From positions 62,001 to 126,000 of the forward strand of contig JAQSDB010000004.1 of the NCBI GenBank assembly GCA_029945725.1: DNA of 64,000 nt. Reading direction: 5' to 3'. This DNA comes from a bacterium. Its GTDB lineage: Bacteria > Pseudomonadota > Gammaproteobacteria > Pseudomonadales > Moraxellaceae. The translations under genes were made by a program, and so were the position numbers. The notes beneath the pieces are model-generated. The model saw only the letters and a program-made list of their open reading frames with translations. It ran no database searches and was not told the origin of the DNA. This document shows, in pieces, positions 34,887-45,662 of the stretch (the first letter of the stretch is position 1; the number at the start of each line of letters is the position of its first letter).

Positions 34887-35966
34887 TCAGGGAATGAAAT
34901 CCACGCGGCGCTGCCGGCGCCCTCGCAGGTTCACGTAAATCTGCAGGCTGCTCCAGCTCTCATGCAATGTGACTTGCTGGATCTCCGGAATAGTTGCGCC
35001 ATCCTCAGCAATCCGGCTCGCGCCCTCGTGCCGAAAGTCGTGATAGTGCAGATCCACAATCCCAAGAATTTTGCAGGCCCGCGTGAAGTATGCGCTGACC
35101 GTCTTGCTGTTCACCGGCAGCAGTCGGCCGTCAACATCGGGCACCGTGCGCAGGATCTCATCGACCACCAGCCAGCCGTGCTCAGGCAGCAGCGCTGTAT
35201 GGTGATTGCCGGCAGATCCGTCCGGGTGCTTCATATCGCGCACAAGGTACGTGCCCGACTCCCGGTGCAGATCAGCGCGCAGAATCGAGCACTGCTCATC
35301 AAGGCGCCGGCAGGAATAGATTGCGAGCCACATCATCAGCCGCATTGGCGGGGTGCGCTGGTCGACCCTGGGCAGCTTCTTGCGGAAATGTGCGTCCAGC
35401 AGCTCGATCTCCTCTGGCAGCGGTCGCCGGTCGCGGCTCTTTGACTTGCCGATCAGGCGCGAGATCCTGCCGGACTCTGCTGCTTCCTGAATGGCCTGCA
35501 CCGGCAGCGGAATGCCCCATGCGTGCTTGCCATACTTGAACGCCGATCGTAACCAGATCAGATCATTGCCGACCGTGGCCGGGCCAGCGCCGGCTGCTCG
35601 CCGCTGTCGAAGGTGCGCCATGAGCTGCTGAGTTGTCAGTGGTACCGCTGGCAGGTCGGCCAGCTCCATCCCCTCCAGTTGCTTCAGGTGCGCAACCTTC
35701 GTCCGGCCGAAGCCGCCAGTCTCGGCTACCTCCTCCCTGTAACGCCGCAGGACATCGCCCACCAGCAAACTGTCATACTGCTTCGCCTCAAGGGCACCAG
35801 GCACCGCCAGCGCAGCCTCAGTGCGGTCGAGCCATGCTTGCGCCATGGTCTTCTTGCTGAAGGTTTCAGATTGAGTGTGGACGATCTTGCCGCCCTTCTT
35901 GATGCGGATCAGTGCGCGATACCGCGTGCTACCATCTTTCTGCACGCGCTCGTTGATGGTTCCCAT
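34887..35966 (-). CDS. int: Tyrosine-recombinase integrase (359 aa)
   Basis: The catalytic set is visible: Arg221 (CRRLDE), Lys246 candidate, His309-x-x-Arg312 (HDFRHEG), His335 (LHESW) and nucleophile Tyr344 (LQIYVNL). An N-terminal arm-binding domain (about 1-60) and a core-binding domain (65-165) precede it. The ATG at 35966 (MGTINERV) is favoured. It lies next to dusA with the promoter end towards it, as in the dusA-specific integrase family of prophages. Confidence 0.9.
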   Translation of the reverse strand: MGTINERVQKDGSTRYRALIRIKKGGKIVHTQSETFSKKTMAQAWLDRTEAALAVPGALEAKQYDSLLVGDVLRRYREEVAETGGFGRTKVAHLKQLEGMELADLPAVPLTTQQLMAHLRQRRAAGAGPATVGNDLIWLRSAFKYGKHAWGIPLPVQAIQEAAESGRISRLIGKSKSRDRRPLPEEIELLDAHFRKKLPRVDQRTPPMRLMMWLAIYSCRRLDEQCSILRADLHRESGTYLVRDMKHPDGSAGNHHTALLPEHGWLVVDEILRTVPDVDGRLLPVNSKTVSAYFTRACKILGIVDLHYHDFRHEGASRIAEDGATIPEIQQVTLHESWSSLQIYVNLRGRRQRRVDFIP

Positions 35967-35975
35967 GCTGCCCCG

Positions 35976-36084
35976 GTGGATCACTTTGATGGCGAGCGTG
36001 GATCACTCGCGGATCACCGATGGTGTAATATCCTGTAAGAATACGCAATAATACTGTACGAACGATCAGGCTACGGATCACCGA
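35976..36084. other. Attachment-site arm region (repeats of GGATCAC)
   Basis: GGATCAC occurs at 35978-35984, 36000-36006, 36011-36017 and 36075-36081; two of these are part of the 11-bp direct repeat CGGATCACCGA (36010-36020 and 36074-36084). They lie between int and dusA, where integrase arm-type sites are expected. The core site is probably at or in the dusA start; its partner is outside the window. Confidence 0.55.
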
Positions 36085-36122
36085 CAGCGTAAAGGCATAG
36101 ATATATAAATCAACGAGTTACG

Positions 36123-37112
<990 letters not shown>

Positions 37113-37127
37113 ATATATAAAAAACCC

Positions 37128-37187
37128 GCAGGAGCGGCTTCAGCCGCGAACCCGATATGAAGCATTCGCGGCTGAAGCCGCTCCTAC
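37128..37187. repeat. REP-like inverted pair between dusA and tal
   Basis: Two 23-base arms (37128-37150 and 37165-37187) are near-perfect inverted copies containing GGAGCGGCTTCAGCCGC. They form a hairpin with a 14-base loop. REP/REPIN elements of this type are common in pseudomonads and related bacteria. Confidence 0.75.
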
Positions 37188-37211
37188 ACAAGAAAAGCAG
37201 GATGAGTGTTG

Positions 37212-38159
37212 ATGAACCAGCTCGAACAGCTCCAGAAAATCACCACCGTGGTGGCCGACACCGGCGACATCGCCAGCATTGCCCGCCTGCAACCGGTGGA
37301 TGCCACCACCAATCCTTCACTGATTTTCAAGGCGGCCGGCCAGCCTGAATACGCTCACCTGATCGAGCACGCGCTCAGCGTCGCGCGCCGCGAAAACACC
37401 GCCGAGGCCAAACGCCAGCGCGTGATGAGCGAAGTGGCCGTGGCTTTCGGCGCGGAAATCCTCAAGCACATTCCCGGTCTGGTATCGACCGAAGTCGATG
37501 CACGCCTCTCGTTTGACACCATGGGCACCGTGCACGAGGCGCGCCGCGTCATCAGGGCTTATGAAAACGCCGGCGTACCGCGCGAGCGCATCCTCATCAA
37601 GATCGCCAGCACCTGGGAAGGCATACGCGCCGCTGAAATACTCGAAAGCGAAGGCGTGCACTGCAACCTCACCCTGCTGTTCAGCTTTGCCCAGGCGCAG
37701 GCCTGCGCCGAAGCCGGCATCACCCTGATCTCGCCGTTTGTGGGCCGCATTCTCGACTGGCACAAAAAGGCCGAGGGCCGCGACTTTAGCGCCGCCGAAG
37801 ATCCGGGCGTGCTCTCGGTCACGCGCATTTTCAATTACTACAAGAGTGCCGGTTTCAAAACCGTGGTGATGGGCGCGAGCTTCCGCAATACCGGTGAAAT
37901 CGCCGAACTGGCCGGCTGCGACAAGCTCACCATCAGCCCGGCCCTGCTGGACGAACTGGCGGCCTGCACCGATGCCCTGCCGCGCAGACTGGATGCCGGC
38001 CGTGCCGAAGCAACAGCGCGCCTGCCCGTGCTGGATGAAAAAACCTTCCGCTGGCAGCAGAACCAGGATGCCATGGCCACGGAAAAACTGGCCGAAGGCA
38101 TACGCCTGTTTGCGGCCGATCTGGTGAAGCTGGAAAACATCCTGCTGGCGAAGCTGTAA
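37212..38159 (+). CDS. tal: Transaldolase (315 aa)
   Basis: The TalB-type sequence has [25 protein letters not shown] near the N-terminus, the Schiff-base lysine in [11 protein letters not shown] (about 131) and [12 protein letters not shown]. It interconverts C3, C4, C6 and C7 sugar phosphates in the pentose phosphate pathway. Start at ATG 37212 follows GGATGAG. Length is normal for E. coli-type TalB. Confidence 0.95.
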   Translation: MNQLEQLQKITTVVADTGDIASIARLQPVDATTNPSLIFKAAGQPEYAHLIEHALSVARRENTAEAKRQRVMSEVAVAFGAEILKHIPGLVSTEVDARLSFDTMGTVHEARRVIRAYENAGVPRERILIKIASTWEGIRAAEILESEGVHCNLTLLFSFAQAQACAEAGITLISPFVGRILDWHKKAEGRDFSAAEDPGVLSVTRIFNYYKSAGFKTVVMGASFRNTGEIAELAGCDKLTISPALLDELAACTDALPRRLDAGRAEATARLPVLDEKTFRWQQNQDAMATEKLAEGIRLFAADLVKLENILLAKL

Positions 38160-38212
38160 AAACCGTTTGCACCTGTACGCCTTACTGCACTGACTGCTCA
38201 AGGAAAAAAGCC

Positions 38213-38428
38213 ATGCCCTACGTGAATATCAAGGTGACGGATGAAGGCGTTACCAAAGAGCAGAAAATACAACTCATTGCCGGCGTAACCCGGCTGCTGC
38301 AGGACGTTCTCGGCAAGGACCCGGCGACAACGGTAGTCGTCATCGACGAAGTCAATACCGACAACTGGGGCATCCATGGCCAGCAGGTAACGGAGCTGCG
38401 CAAACGCAGCAAACCCGCAGGCCCCTGA
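38213..38428 (+). CDS. 4-oxalocrotonate tautomerase-like protein (71 aa)
   Basis: A small tautomerase-superfamily subunit: Pro2 becomes the catalytic N-terminal proline after Met removal (MPYVNIKVT). Residues 18-58 hold the EQKIQLIAGVTRLLQDVLGK helix and VVVIDEVNTDNWG strand. The native substrate is unknown; these enzymes are usually hexameric. It lies 54 bases after tal and probably shares its transcript. Confidence 0.85.
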   Translation: MPYVNIKVTDEGVTKEQKIQLIAGVTRLLQDVLGKDPATTVVVIDEVNTDNWGIHGQQVTELRKRSKPAGP

Positions 38429-38447
38429 ACGCACGCGCACATCCCAT

Positions 38448-38478
38448 AAAAAAAGCCCGCTTCATGCGGGCTTTTTTT
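38448..38478. terminator. Bidirectional terminator
   Basis: Seven A, GCCCGC, a 5-base loop, GCGGGC and seven T lie between the convergent tautomerase and STAS genes, so the hairpin can serve both strands. Confidence 0.9.
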
Positions 38479-38517
38479 ATGCACTGTTTCTTCTGCCGGG
38501 CTGTCCGCCGGGATGAC

Positions 38518-39024
38518 TCAGGGGCACGGCTTGCCACCCTGCTGCTCGGATTCCAGCGCTTCCACCAGATCACGGAAGGTCGCCTTGTTTTTCTCGTTCA
38601 TGCCCATGAGCACGCGATGGGCCTCAATGACGTGACGGGTCAGGTCCTGCTGGGAGGGCTCGCTCAGCACCAGCTCTTCCATGTCTTCGGTGGTGATGGG
38701 CGCGCGGTCCAGCATGAGGAAAACGCGATCAAAACCCATGCTGCCGAGAATCCGGTTTACATCCGGATTGGTGGAAAGGATCACCGGTTTCTTGTCCAGA
38801 CGCTTGCGCAGGAACACGGCAATCTTGGCGATCAGGCCCAGCGCGGTGCTGTCGATGGCCACGGTGTCGCTGAGATCGATCAGCACGGAGTTCAGTTCGG
38901 CATCGCCAAACATGCGTTCCAGAAAACCTTCCAGGCTCGCGCACAGCGGCACCCGCACATCACCCACAAACTTGATGACGTAAGTGCCGTTATGCACGGC
39001 ATAGAGAATATGACCTGAGAGCAT
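38518..39024 (-). CDS. hsbA: Anti-anti-sigma (STAS) protein, HsbA-like (168 aa)
   Basis: The STAS domain covers about 1-105, with the phosphorylatable region DTVAIDSTALGLI (Ser59). The C-terminal 60 residues form an added helical extension. In Pseudomonas aeruginosa the HsbA protein, partnered by the HsbR phosphatase, controls FlgM and diguanylate cyclase HsbD in the choice between swimming and biofilm. The response regulator-phosphatase gene is 3 bases upstream, supporting the assignment. Confidence 0.75.
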   Translation of the reverse strand: MLSGHILYAVHNGTYVIKFVGDVRVPLCASLEGFLERMFGDAELNSVLIDLSDTVAIDSTALGLIAKIAVFLRKRLDKKPVILSTNPDVNRILGSMGFDRVFLMLDRAPITTEDMEELVLSEPSQQDLTRHVIEAHRVLMGMNEKNKATFRDLVEALESEQQGGKPCP

Positions 39025-39027
39025 GGA

Positions 39028-40215
39028 TCACTCGTTTCGGTTGATAACCAGCAAGGCAATATCGTCTGGTACTTCCATCTCGCCATCAAGATTGAGGGCG
39101 GCGGCAAGGGCATCAGCATCCTGATGTCCTGCACTCACAACGGCCAGCAGATACGCCTCTTTTTCCTCCATGGACCCTTGCGGCAATACTTCCAGTACGC
39201 CGTCTGACATGGCGACCAGTGAAAAATTCTGCGCCACAGGCAGCACAATATCTTCAAAGCTCGCGTCACTGAAAATTCCGACAGGCAGGCCACGCCCGGC
39301 CAGCACTTGCGGCACCCCGTCGTTGATAAGAATGGGCGGAGGGAAATGCGCCCCCACACAATAAGTCAGCTTGTTTTCGGCCAGATCAATGGCACCGCAG
39401 AACATGGCCAGGTGCTTGCCCAGTGCCATCGAAATCAGTTCCTGATTGATATCGCGCATCAGGCGCGCCGGCGACAGCGTGTTCACGGATGAACGCTTTT
39501 CATAATGCCGCTGTATGCGATTGGTCAGCGTCTTCAAAAACACGGTGACGAAGGCGCTGGAAGCGCCATGGCCGGAAACGTCGGCCAGATAGAAACCGAT
39601 ACGGTCCGGGCCCAGCCGGAAGTAATCGACAAAATCCCCGGAGAGATACAGGGACGGAATGATGCGGTGACTGAAATGGCAATTGTCGTTGAATACATGC
39701 GGCGTCGGCGGCAGCATGCGGCGCTGCACACGACGCCCGGCTTCCTGATCTTCTTCCAGCAGGTCCAGGCTGCGCTCCAGCTTGGTATTGGTGCGTTCGA
39801 GCTGCTCGCGAATCTGCCGGTTCTGCTTGAGCAGGTGTCCGCGCTCCAGGGCGCGGCGTACCGAATGCTCCAGCACTTCGAGTTCAATCAGGGGCTTGAA
39901 GAGATAATCCACGGCGCCACTGCGCAGGGCCGTGACCACATCATTCATGCTGCCCTGCCCCGACACCACAATCACCGGCGTTTCAGGGGACTCGGCATTG
40001 ATGGCTTTCAGCACATCAAGGCCGTCTACCAGCGGCATGCGCAGGTCGCAAATCACAAGGTCGGGATGTTTGTTGCGGAAGATGCCCAGGCCTTCGTCAC
40101 CGCTTTTCGCCGTGTCGACCTGGAAGCCGCTGTCGCCCAGATAAACCGCCAGACTTTCGCGCACAACCGGTTCGTCATCGATAACGAGGATGTGGCCTTG
40201 GGAAGGTTGAGACAT
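39028..40215 (-). CDS. hsbR: Response regulator with PP2C phosphatase domain, HsbR-like (395 aa)
   Basis: A receiver domain (1-125) has acidic DD at 13-14, Asp57 as phospho-acceptor (VICDLRM) and the PLIELEV-type C-terminus. A coiled linker (about 125-170) leads to an RsbU-like PP2C domain (about 180-395, with GDFVDYFRLGPDRIGFYLADVSGHGASSA at about 200-228 holding metal-binding Asp-Gly-like residues). It probably dephosphorylates the adjacent HsbA-like STAS protein. The ATG at 40215 opens the receiver domain. Confidence 0.8.
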   Translation of the reverse strand: MSQPSQGHILVIDDEPVVRESLAVYLGDSGFQVDTAKSGDEGLGIFRNKHPDLVICDLRMPLVDGLDVLKAINAESPETPVIVVSGQGSMNDVVTALRSGAVDYLFKPLIELEVLEHSVRRALERGHLLKQNRQIREQLERTNTKLERSLDLLEEDQEAGRRVQRRMLPPTPHVFNDNCHFSHRIIPSLYLSGDFVDYFRLGPDRIGFYLADVSGHGASSAFVTVFLKTLTNRIQRHYEKRSSVNTLSPARLMRDINQELISMALGKHLAMFCGAIDLAENKLTYCVGAHFPPPILINDGVPQVLAGRGLPVGIFSDASFEDIVLPVAQNFSLVAMSDGVLEVLPQGSMEEKEAYLLAVVSAGHQDADALAAALNLDGEMEVPDDIALLVINRNE

Positions 40216-40317
40216 ACGCAGGGGGAGTGCCTGATCAGCAAAGTTCGGGAACACTACTCCTCCCCATAACCACACGCAAGCCAAGGACGTTGCTGCGGCA
40301 AAGCCTGCAAACAGGCC

Positions 40318-41310
40318 TTAAAACCCGCCTTCTTCCATGGCGGCAGGCGGGCCCGACGCAGCGGTCACATCCGGTAAAACTGCAGGCGTCCCGGGGGCAT
40401 CGCCAGGTCCGGTTTCCGGCTGAACACCGGGCCCGGGAGTCTCTGGAGTCTGCGGCACGGGATTGGTCGCACCACCATCAACGGGCGCTGCCGGCGCCTC
40501 TGGAGTCACCTCGGCAGGCGGTTCATCCTGATTCACGGAGTCATCCAGGAAGGGATCATCAATCTGGCCATCCTTGGTCGCAAAATCACGGCGCTGCAGG
40601 TAGAGGTCACGAATAAAGAGATAACGGTCGCCCTGCACAATGTCATCCATGTCCAGCAGGCCGGCACGACTGTTCACCACATCCAGCCCCAGCAGCTCCC
40701 AGTCCACTTCGTTTTCGATCAGGTAATGGCGCGGATTGGTAAAGGTATCGACCACCAGACCGACACCATCGCGAATGGTGCTTGGCCCCCAGAAGGGCAG
40801 CATCAGATAGGGGCCGGAGTTCACTCCCCACTTGCCGAGGGTCTGGCCAAAATCCTCGTCATGCAGGGGCAGCTTCAGGTGCACGGCCACATCAATAAAA
40901 CCGGCCAGGCCCACCGTGGTATTCACCACAAAGCGGACAGTATCGCTGCCCGCCTGCTTCACCTTGCCCTGCAGGGCATCATTGAGGATGACAACGGGGC
41001 TGCGCAGATTGCCAAAAAAATTGGTAATACCGGTGCGCAAAAACCTTGGCGTAATGGCGACATAGCCCTTGGCCACGGGCCTCAGCACATAGCGATCCGC
41101 CCTGTCGTTGAACCTGAAAATGGTGCGATTGTATTTTTCCCAGGGGTCCGGATTCTTTTCGGCAGGCAGCGCAGCCACGTCTGCCGGCCCGGCACTGACA
41201 GAGGGAGCCGCGTCCGTCACTACCGGCGCCGTTGCCGCCGGCCCGGGCGCCGCCACAACCAGCGCCGGCACGAGCAGCAGCCAGGAAATCAGGAAACCAC
41301 GACACACCAT
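40318..41310 (-). CDS. mlaA: MlaA/VacJ outer-membrane lipid asymmetry protein (330 aa)
   Basis: The MlaA core is clear at about 45-240: DPWEKYNRTIFRFNDRADRYVLRPVA, ITNFFGNLRSPVVILND and GPYLMLPFWGPSTIRDGVG. MlaA extracts misplaced phospholipids from the outer membrane. The signal sequence (1-20) ends VAAPG without the usual lipobox cysteine, and a Pro/Glu-rich tail of about 85 residues is appended. ATG at 41310 is used. Confidence 0.9.
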   Translation of the reverse strand: MVCRGFLISWLLLVPALVVAAPGPAATAPVVTDAAPSVSAGPADVAALPAEKNPDPWEKYNRTIFRFNDRADRYVLRPVAKGYVAITPRFLRTGITNFFGNLRSPVVILNDALQGKVKQAGSDTVRFVVNTTVGLAGFIDVAVHLKLPLHDEDFGQTLGKWGVNSGPYLMLPFWGPSTIRDGVGLVVDTFTNPRHYLIENEVDWELLGLDVVNSRAGLLDMDDIVQGDRYLFIRDLYLQRRDFATKDGQIDDPFLDDSVNQDEPPAEVTPEAPAAPVDGGATNPVPQTPETPGPGVQPETGPGDAPGTPAVLPDVTAASGPPAAMEEGGF

Positions 41311-41442
41311 AACGACATCCGACAAAATGCCCAGGACAGGGCCGCCTCAAAAGATCTGCTCACACCGCACTGGCATCTGTTTTTTTGTGGATGCCATGAG
41401 TCGCGGGCCATTCTAGGGAGTAAGTGGTTTGAGTGAAACCAT

Positions 41443-41958
41443 TCAAACCAGGCCGCGACGACGCGCAATCAGGTGATCCAGGCTGAGCCTGCCCGGCCCG
41501 TAACCCGCCAGCGCCAGAAACATGATGATGAAGAGCAGCGGCAGTTTGTAATTGCCAAAGCCGTCATCACTCACCGCATAACCCATCCAGAGCTCGCCCA
41601 GACTGTGCCACTGCATGGGCAAGTGCACGGCATACGTGGCCACAAAGGTGAGCACGATCAGAGATAGCGCGACATAACGGGTACCCAGCCCGAGTACCAG
41701 CAAGGCCCCGCCAAGCAGTTCGAACCAGGTGGCCATGAACCAGGAAACATCCACGGGGATGACATTGAAAGGAAACGGGAACTGCATCTGGATATCCCCG
41801 AACCAGTTGTCGCCATGGTATTTCTCCAGACCCGACTGAATGTATTCAAAGGCAAGGATCAGGCGCAGCAGCAGGCCCGGCAGGAAACTGCCCATCCAGA
41901 TAAAAAGCTCACGCAGGCGCTCGTCGCCGCGCAATACAACATTCGTCAGTCCGTTCAT
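41443..41958 (-). CDS. DoxX-family membrane protein of the hvf operon (171 aa)
   Basis: Four transmembrane helices are visible (about 22-42, 70-90, 96-114 and 138-158), with the DoxX signs [19 protein letters not shown] and [21 protein letters not shown]. DoxX proteins regularly close hvfABC/bufferin operons and may act in electron transfer or peptide export. It lies last in the hvf gene order here. Confidence 0.8.
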   Translation of the reverse strand: MNGLTNVVLRGDERLRELFIWMGSFLPGLLLRLILAFEYIQSGLEKYHGDNWFGDIQMQFPFPFNVIPVDVSWFMATWFELLGGALLVLGLGTRYVALSLIVLTFVATYAVHLPMQWHSLGELWMGYAVSDDGFGNYKLPLLFIIMFLALAGYGPGRLSLDHLIARRRGLV

Positions 41959-42059
41959 GATGAATCCCCGTAATGGTTTGTCTGCTGATTGGATGACGTG
42001 GCGAGGGATTTGTTACAGGCGGCCCGCCACAATGATCGCGACAGTCGGAGCAGGGAACA

Positions 42060-42842
42060 TCAGATGCGGCTCAGGCGCGTGCCACGAATCACGCCGCTGG
42101 CGCGCAGGGTTTCCAGCATGGCCGCACCGGCCTGCAAAAAAGCATCGACACCGGGGCCGGCATAACCGGCCTCTGTGGCCAGTTGCTGCAACAGATCGCG
42201 CCCCGAACAGGGAGCATGCGCCTGCAGCATTTCAACGAGGCGCGCCGACACCGGATTTACCTCGAGAAAATGCACAAGGTCATCGCTGTCGCGAAACACC
42301 AGCAAACACACCGGCTCGGCGGGTGGTGCAAACGTCGGCGGATGTTCCGCACCGAGCGTATGCACGGGCCAGCGATACACCAGTGGCCACACGCAGGGCT
42401 GCACAAAGGGAATGCCGGCGAGTAAATCACCATCGGGCTGACAGGCTGCCGCATCCTCTTGTGCCTCGGCACATTCCGCCGCCAGCTCCACCCACTCGTA
42501 ATGCAGAAGCTCAACTCCCCAGGGATGACTGGCCTGCCATTCAGTCTGGCTGCCCTCTATCCAGGTGCGGAACTCCAGCGAGATCTCGCGGAAATACGGG
42601 CTTACGCAGCGGTGTTCGGCAAAAAAGCGCGAGACCAGTTCATCCCATTCATGTTCCGGCAGCAGGCTTTTCAGCACCGGATAGGCTGTCTCGACAAAGT
42701 CGCGGACGTTATTGAAAAAAAGCTCGCGGTAAATATTCAGGCGACGCACTTCCACATCGGGTGCCGGCTTGCTGTGCGGCTCGCGCAGCCAGTCCGTCAT
42801 CTGCTTTTGTGTGGCCTGAAAACCACCTGATTCAACCGGCAT
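42060..42842 (-). CDS. hvfC: HvfC-type DUF2063 protein, MNIO partner (260 aa)
   Basis: The DUF2063 pattern: [53 protein letters not shown] (about residues 35-90), then YEWVELAAE. These proteins hold the precursor peptide for the MNIO enzyme. The ATG at 42842 overlaps the end of the hvfB-like gene by 11 bases, so synthesis of the two partners is coupled. Confidence 0.85.
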   Translation of the reverse strand: MPVESGGFQATQKQMTDWLREPHSKPAPDVEVRRLNIYRELFFNNVRDFVETAYPVLKSLLPEHEWDELVSRFFAEHRCVSPYFREISLEFRTWIEGSQTEWQASHPWGVELLHYEWVELAAECAEAQEDAAACQPDGDLLAGIPFVQPCVWPLVYRWPVHTLGAEHPPTFAPPAEPVCLLVFRDSDDLVHFLEVNPVSARLVEMLQAHAPCSGRDLLQQLATEAGYAGPGVDAFLQAGAAMLETLRASGVIRGTRLSRI

Positions 42843-43722
42843 GACGAACCCCCTTGCCGGCACCGGCGCTCATGGCCGGCGCTTTTGTCCACCGTTGCTG
42901 GTGCGTGCGGATGTGCGCCATTTCAGCCAGCAGCTCCGGCAATGGCGGAATATTGAAATCCCGCTCCAGCAAAGTGGGAATCACGCCACAACGGGCGTAG
43001 GTACGATCGAGCAGGGCCCAGACTTCGGGAATGACATCGGCACCATGCGTGTCCACGTACAGATCCGGTGCCTCTTCGTAATGACCGGCAATATGAATAC
43101 AGGCAATGCGCTCGGCCGGAATGGCATCGAGAAAAGCATTGGCATCATAGGCGTGGTTGATGCTGTTGACGTAGATATTGTTCACGTCCAGCAACAGGTC
43201 GCAGTCGGCTTTTTTCAGCACGGCGAGCAGGAAATCCAGCTCGCTCATTTCCTGGCCGGGAGCGGCGGCATAATAGGAAACATTTTCCAGCGCAATGCGG
43301 CGCCCGAGGACCTCCTGCACTTGCTGTACACGGGCGGCTACGTGATTCACCGCCGCCTCCGTAAAAGGAATCGGCAGCAGGTCATAGAGATGACCGTCAT
43401 CCGTGGTGTAGCTCAGGTGTTCGGAATAAAGACGGATCTGGTGTGCATCAAGAAACTTGCGCACATCCCCGAGAAAAACGGGATCAAGCGGCAGCGGGCC
43501 GCCTATCGACAAGGACAGGCCATGACAGGTAAAGGCATGTTTTTCGGTAAAGGCACGCAACTGGCGCGCATAGCGCCCGCCCATGCCAATCCAGTTCTCC
43601 GGTGCGACCTCGAAGAAATCGGGAAAACCGGCAAGGTTTTCCGAGGCCAGCTCGTCCAGAAAACTGCGACGCAGACCCAGACCGGCGCCCTGCACCGCGA
43701 AATCACGCATACCCAGGCTCAT
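42832..43722 (-). CDS. hvfB: HvfB-type MNIO (DUF692) multinuclear iron oxidase (296 aa)
   Basis: The DUF692 TIM-barrel motifs are present: [12 protein letters not shown] at the start, LYSEHLSY (about 97-104), [24 protein letters not shown] and DTHGADV, whose His/Asp/Glu residues bind the iron centre. MNIO enzymes modify cysteines in precursor peptides using O2. The neighbour with EGKCG repeats is the evident substrate. A strong ribosome-binding site GGAAGGAG precedes ATG 43722. Confidence 0.9.
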   Translation of the reverse strand: MSLGMRDFAVQGAGLGLRRSFLDELASENLAGFPDFFEVAPENWIGMGGRYARQLRAFTEKHAFTCHGLSLSIGGPLPLDPVFLGDVRKFLDAHQIRLYSEHLSYTTDDGHLYDLLPIPFTEAAVNHVAARVQQVQEVLGRRIALENVSYYAAAPGQEMSELDFLLAVLKKADCDLLLDVNNIYVNSINHAYDANAFLDAIPAERIACIHIAGHYEEAPDLYVDTHGADVIPEVWALLDRTYARCGVIPTLLERDFNIPPLPELLAEMAHIRTHQQRWTKAPAMSAGAGKGVRHAG

Positions 43723-43816
43723 GGTGCTCCTTCCTGGCAGTAACTGCCTTCAATGCATTTAAAAGCAAAGGGCCGGACACCCTGCCCGACCCTTTGCACC
43801 GACAGCCGGGGCCGGA

Positions 43817-44194
43817 TTACTTCTTGTCAGCGGCTTCCTTGGCGGCAGCAGCGTCGGCCGCCTTCTTCTTGGCGCCGCACTTGCCTTCACCGCACTTGCC
43901 TTCTTTCTTCGCCTTGCCTTCTGCAGCAGCCTTGGCAGCACCGCACTTGCCTTCCGCGGCTGCGGCCTTGGCGCCGCCGCACTTACCCTCTTTCATGGCC
44001 TTGCCTTCATCCTTCATGCCGGCGCCACACTTGGCTTCCTTGATGGAACCGCACTTGCCTTCCTTGCCGGCATCAGCCGGGGCAGTCGCCGCAACGGGCT
44101 TTGCCACAAACGGGGCTTCAGCCGCATGGGAAAAGCCGGCGACGGCAACAGCAAGCACGGCAGCAATCGGGGTCAGGGAACTGAGTTTTGACAT
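43817..44194 (-). CDS. hvfA: HvfA-type RiPP precursor with EGKCG motifs (125 aa)
   Basis: A signal peptide (1-25, ending SHAA) is followed by an Ala/Lys/Gly-rich region with EGKCG at 45-49, 69-73, 81-85, 98-102 and 103-107, and EAKCG at 53-57. In HvfA/bufferin-type peptides the MNIO enzyme converts these cysteines to thiooxazoles that bind copper. Six core cysteines is many. The gene is first in the operon and should be highly translated. Periplasmic copper buffering is inferred. Confidence 0.9.
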   Translation of the reverse strand: MSKLSSLTPIAAVLAVAVAGFSHAAEAPFVAKPVAATAPADAGKEGKCGSIKEAKCGAGMKDEGKAMKEGKCGGAKAAAAEGKCGAAKAAAEGKAKKEGKCGEGKCGAKKKAADAAAAKEAADKK

Positions 44195-44272
44195 GGTGAA
44201 TCTCCTGGGATGATGGGTAACACGTGTGATCAGAAATCGGATTTAAAAACCGGGGCGGTAAAACACCGCTTG

Positions 44273-44306
44273 CTTATACAGATGTCAGGAAGGTGAAACT
44301 GTTACA
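44273..44306 (-). promoter_or_regulatory. Candidate promoter of the hvf operon
   Basis: On the minus strand TGTAACA (44306-44300) and GTATAAG (44279-44273) lie about 80 bases before hvfA. The first resembles ECF-type -35 elements often seen before such operons, though the 20-bp spacer is long. Weak evidence. Confidence 0.25.
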
Positions 44307-44377
44307 GCCTGCCGCAAAAAAAACTTCTGGCAGGATGGCTGCAGCACAGACCTCCCGCCCCCTGCCCCATATATACG

Positions 44378-44408
44378 AAAAGACCGCATCACTGGATGCG
44401 GTCTTTTT
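44378..44408. terminator. Terminator of the KAS III-like gene
   Basis: AAAAGACCGCATC-ACTG-GATGCGGTCTTTTT is a clear hairpin with A and T tracts on both sides, 70 bases after the stop of the KAS III-like gene (minus strand). Confidence 0.9.
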
Positions 44409-44478
44409 GTATTTTTTTCCGGACTGTCATCGGCGTCACACTATCCGGTCAGCCTGGTGATGGCCGGATGACGGGTGA

Positions 44479-45600
44479 TCAGAGCTTCCGGAGCACCACG
44501 CTGCCTATCGAGTAACCCGCCCCGAAGGAGCAGATCACGCCAAGATCGCCCTTTTCGAAATCCGCCTGATGCAGGTGGAAGGCGATGATGGAACCGGCGG
44601 AACTGGTATTGGCATAGGTATCCAGAATCACCGGGGCTTCCTCGCGGGCAAACTCGCGGCCCAGCACACGCTTGGTGATGAGTTCGTTCATGCTGAGGTT
44701 GGCCTGGTGCAGCCACAGGCGCTTGAGGTTCCCGACCGGAATATCCAGCTCGGCGATATGCGAGGAAATCTGTTCAGCCACCATGGGGCAGACTTCCTTG
44801 AACACCTTGCGGCCTTCCTGCATGAAGGTCTTGTCGCGCGCACCGATACCGCTTTCATCGCAACGGTTAAGGAAACCGAAGTTGTTGCGGATATTGCTGG
44901 AAAATACCGTCTGCAGCCTGGTGCCGACAATTTCAAAGGCATGTTCGCTGGTACAGGTATCGGCCGCTTCCACGATAACGGCCGTACACACATCACCGAA
45001 AATGAAATGGCAGTCACGGTCACGCCACTCCAGATGCCCGGAGGTGATTTCCGGATTCACCATGAGCACGCACCTTGCCGAACCGGAACGCACGGCATCG
45101 GCGGCGGCCTGCAAACCGAAGGTGGCCGACGAGCAGGCCACATTCATGTCATAGGCCCAGCCCTTCATGCCCATGGCGCCCTGGATTTCCACGGAAACCG
45201 CAGGATAGGCGCGCTGCATGTTCGAGCAGGCCACAATCACGGCATCCACGTCTTCCGGTTTCTTGTTGGCATTTTTCAGCGCCTGCTCAATCGCCTTGAT
45301 GGCGATTTCCGCCTGAATGCCGATCTGGTCATTCGGACGCTCGGGGATGTAGGGATACATGCGGTCCGGATCAAGCACGCCGGACTTGTTGACCACATAA
45401 CGCGACTTGATGCCGGAGGCTTTCTCGATGAATTCCGCGCTGGAATCCGACAACGCCGTCAGTTCGCCACGCGCAATCGCATCGGCATTTTTTTCGTTGT
45501 AGCGGCGCACATATTCATTGAATGCCACGACCAGTTCAGCGTTGCTGATGCTTTCCGCGGGGGTAAAAAGTCCTGTGCCGCTGATAACGATTTGCTTCAT
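44479..45600 (-). CDS. Beta-ketoacyl-ACP synthase III-like enzyme (373 aa)
   Basis: The thiolase-fold catalytic triad is present: Cys in [10 protein letters not shown] (about 155), His in [12 protein letters not shown] (about 298) and Asn in [11 protein letters not shown] (about 331). The length and LIIKR-type features match the P. aeruginosa FabH2 (PA3286) group, which condenses medium-chain acyl-CoA with malonyl-ACP and can feed beta-oxidation products into fatty acid synthesis. Exact substrate is inferred. Confidence 0.85.
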   Translation of the reverse strand: MKQIVISGTGLFTPAESISNAELVVAFNEYVRRYNEKNADAIARGELTALSDSSAEFIEKASGIKSRYVVNKSGVLDPDRMYPYIPERPNDQIGIQAEIAIKAIEQALKNANKKPEDVDAVIVACSNMQRAYPAVSVEIQGAMGMKGWAYDMNVACSSATFGLQAAADAVRSGSARCVLMVNPEITSGHLEWRDRDCHFIFGDVCTAVIVEAADTCTSEHAFEIVGTRLQTVFSSNIRNNFGFLNRCDESGIGARDKTFMQEGRKVFKEVCPMVAEQISSHIAELDIPVGNLKRLWLHQANLSMNELITKRVLGREFAREEAPVILDTYANTSSAGSIIAFHLHQADFEKGDLGVICSFGAGYSIGSVVLRKL

Positions 45601-45662
45601 GAAACTTTACCTGTGTGGTTTCCTGCACGAGTGCTTGCCGCCGTTCGCGCAACAAGGAGTCA

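Noticed and set aside
1-36100. tRNA genes
   Set aside because: I saw no convincing cloverleaf in the window; integration is at dusA rather than a tRNA gene.
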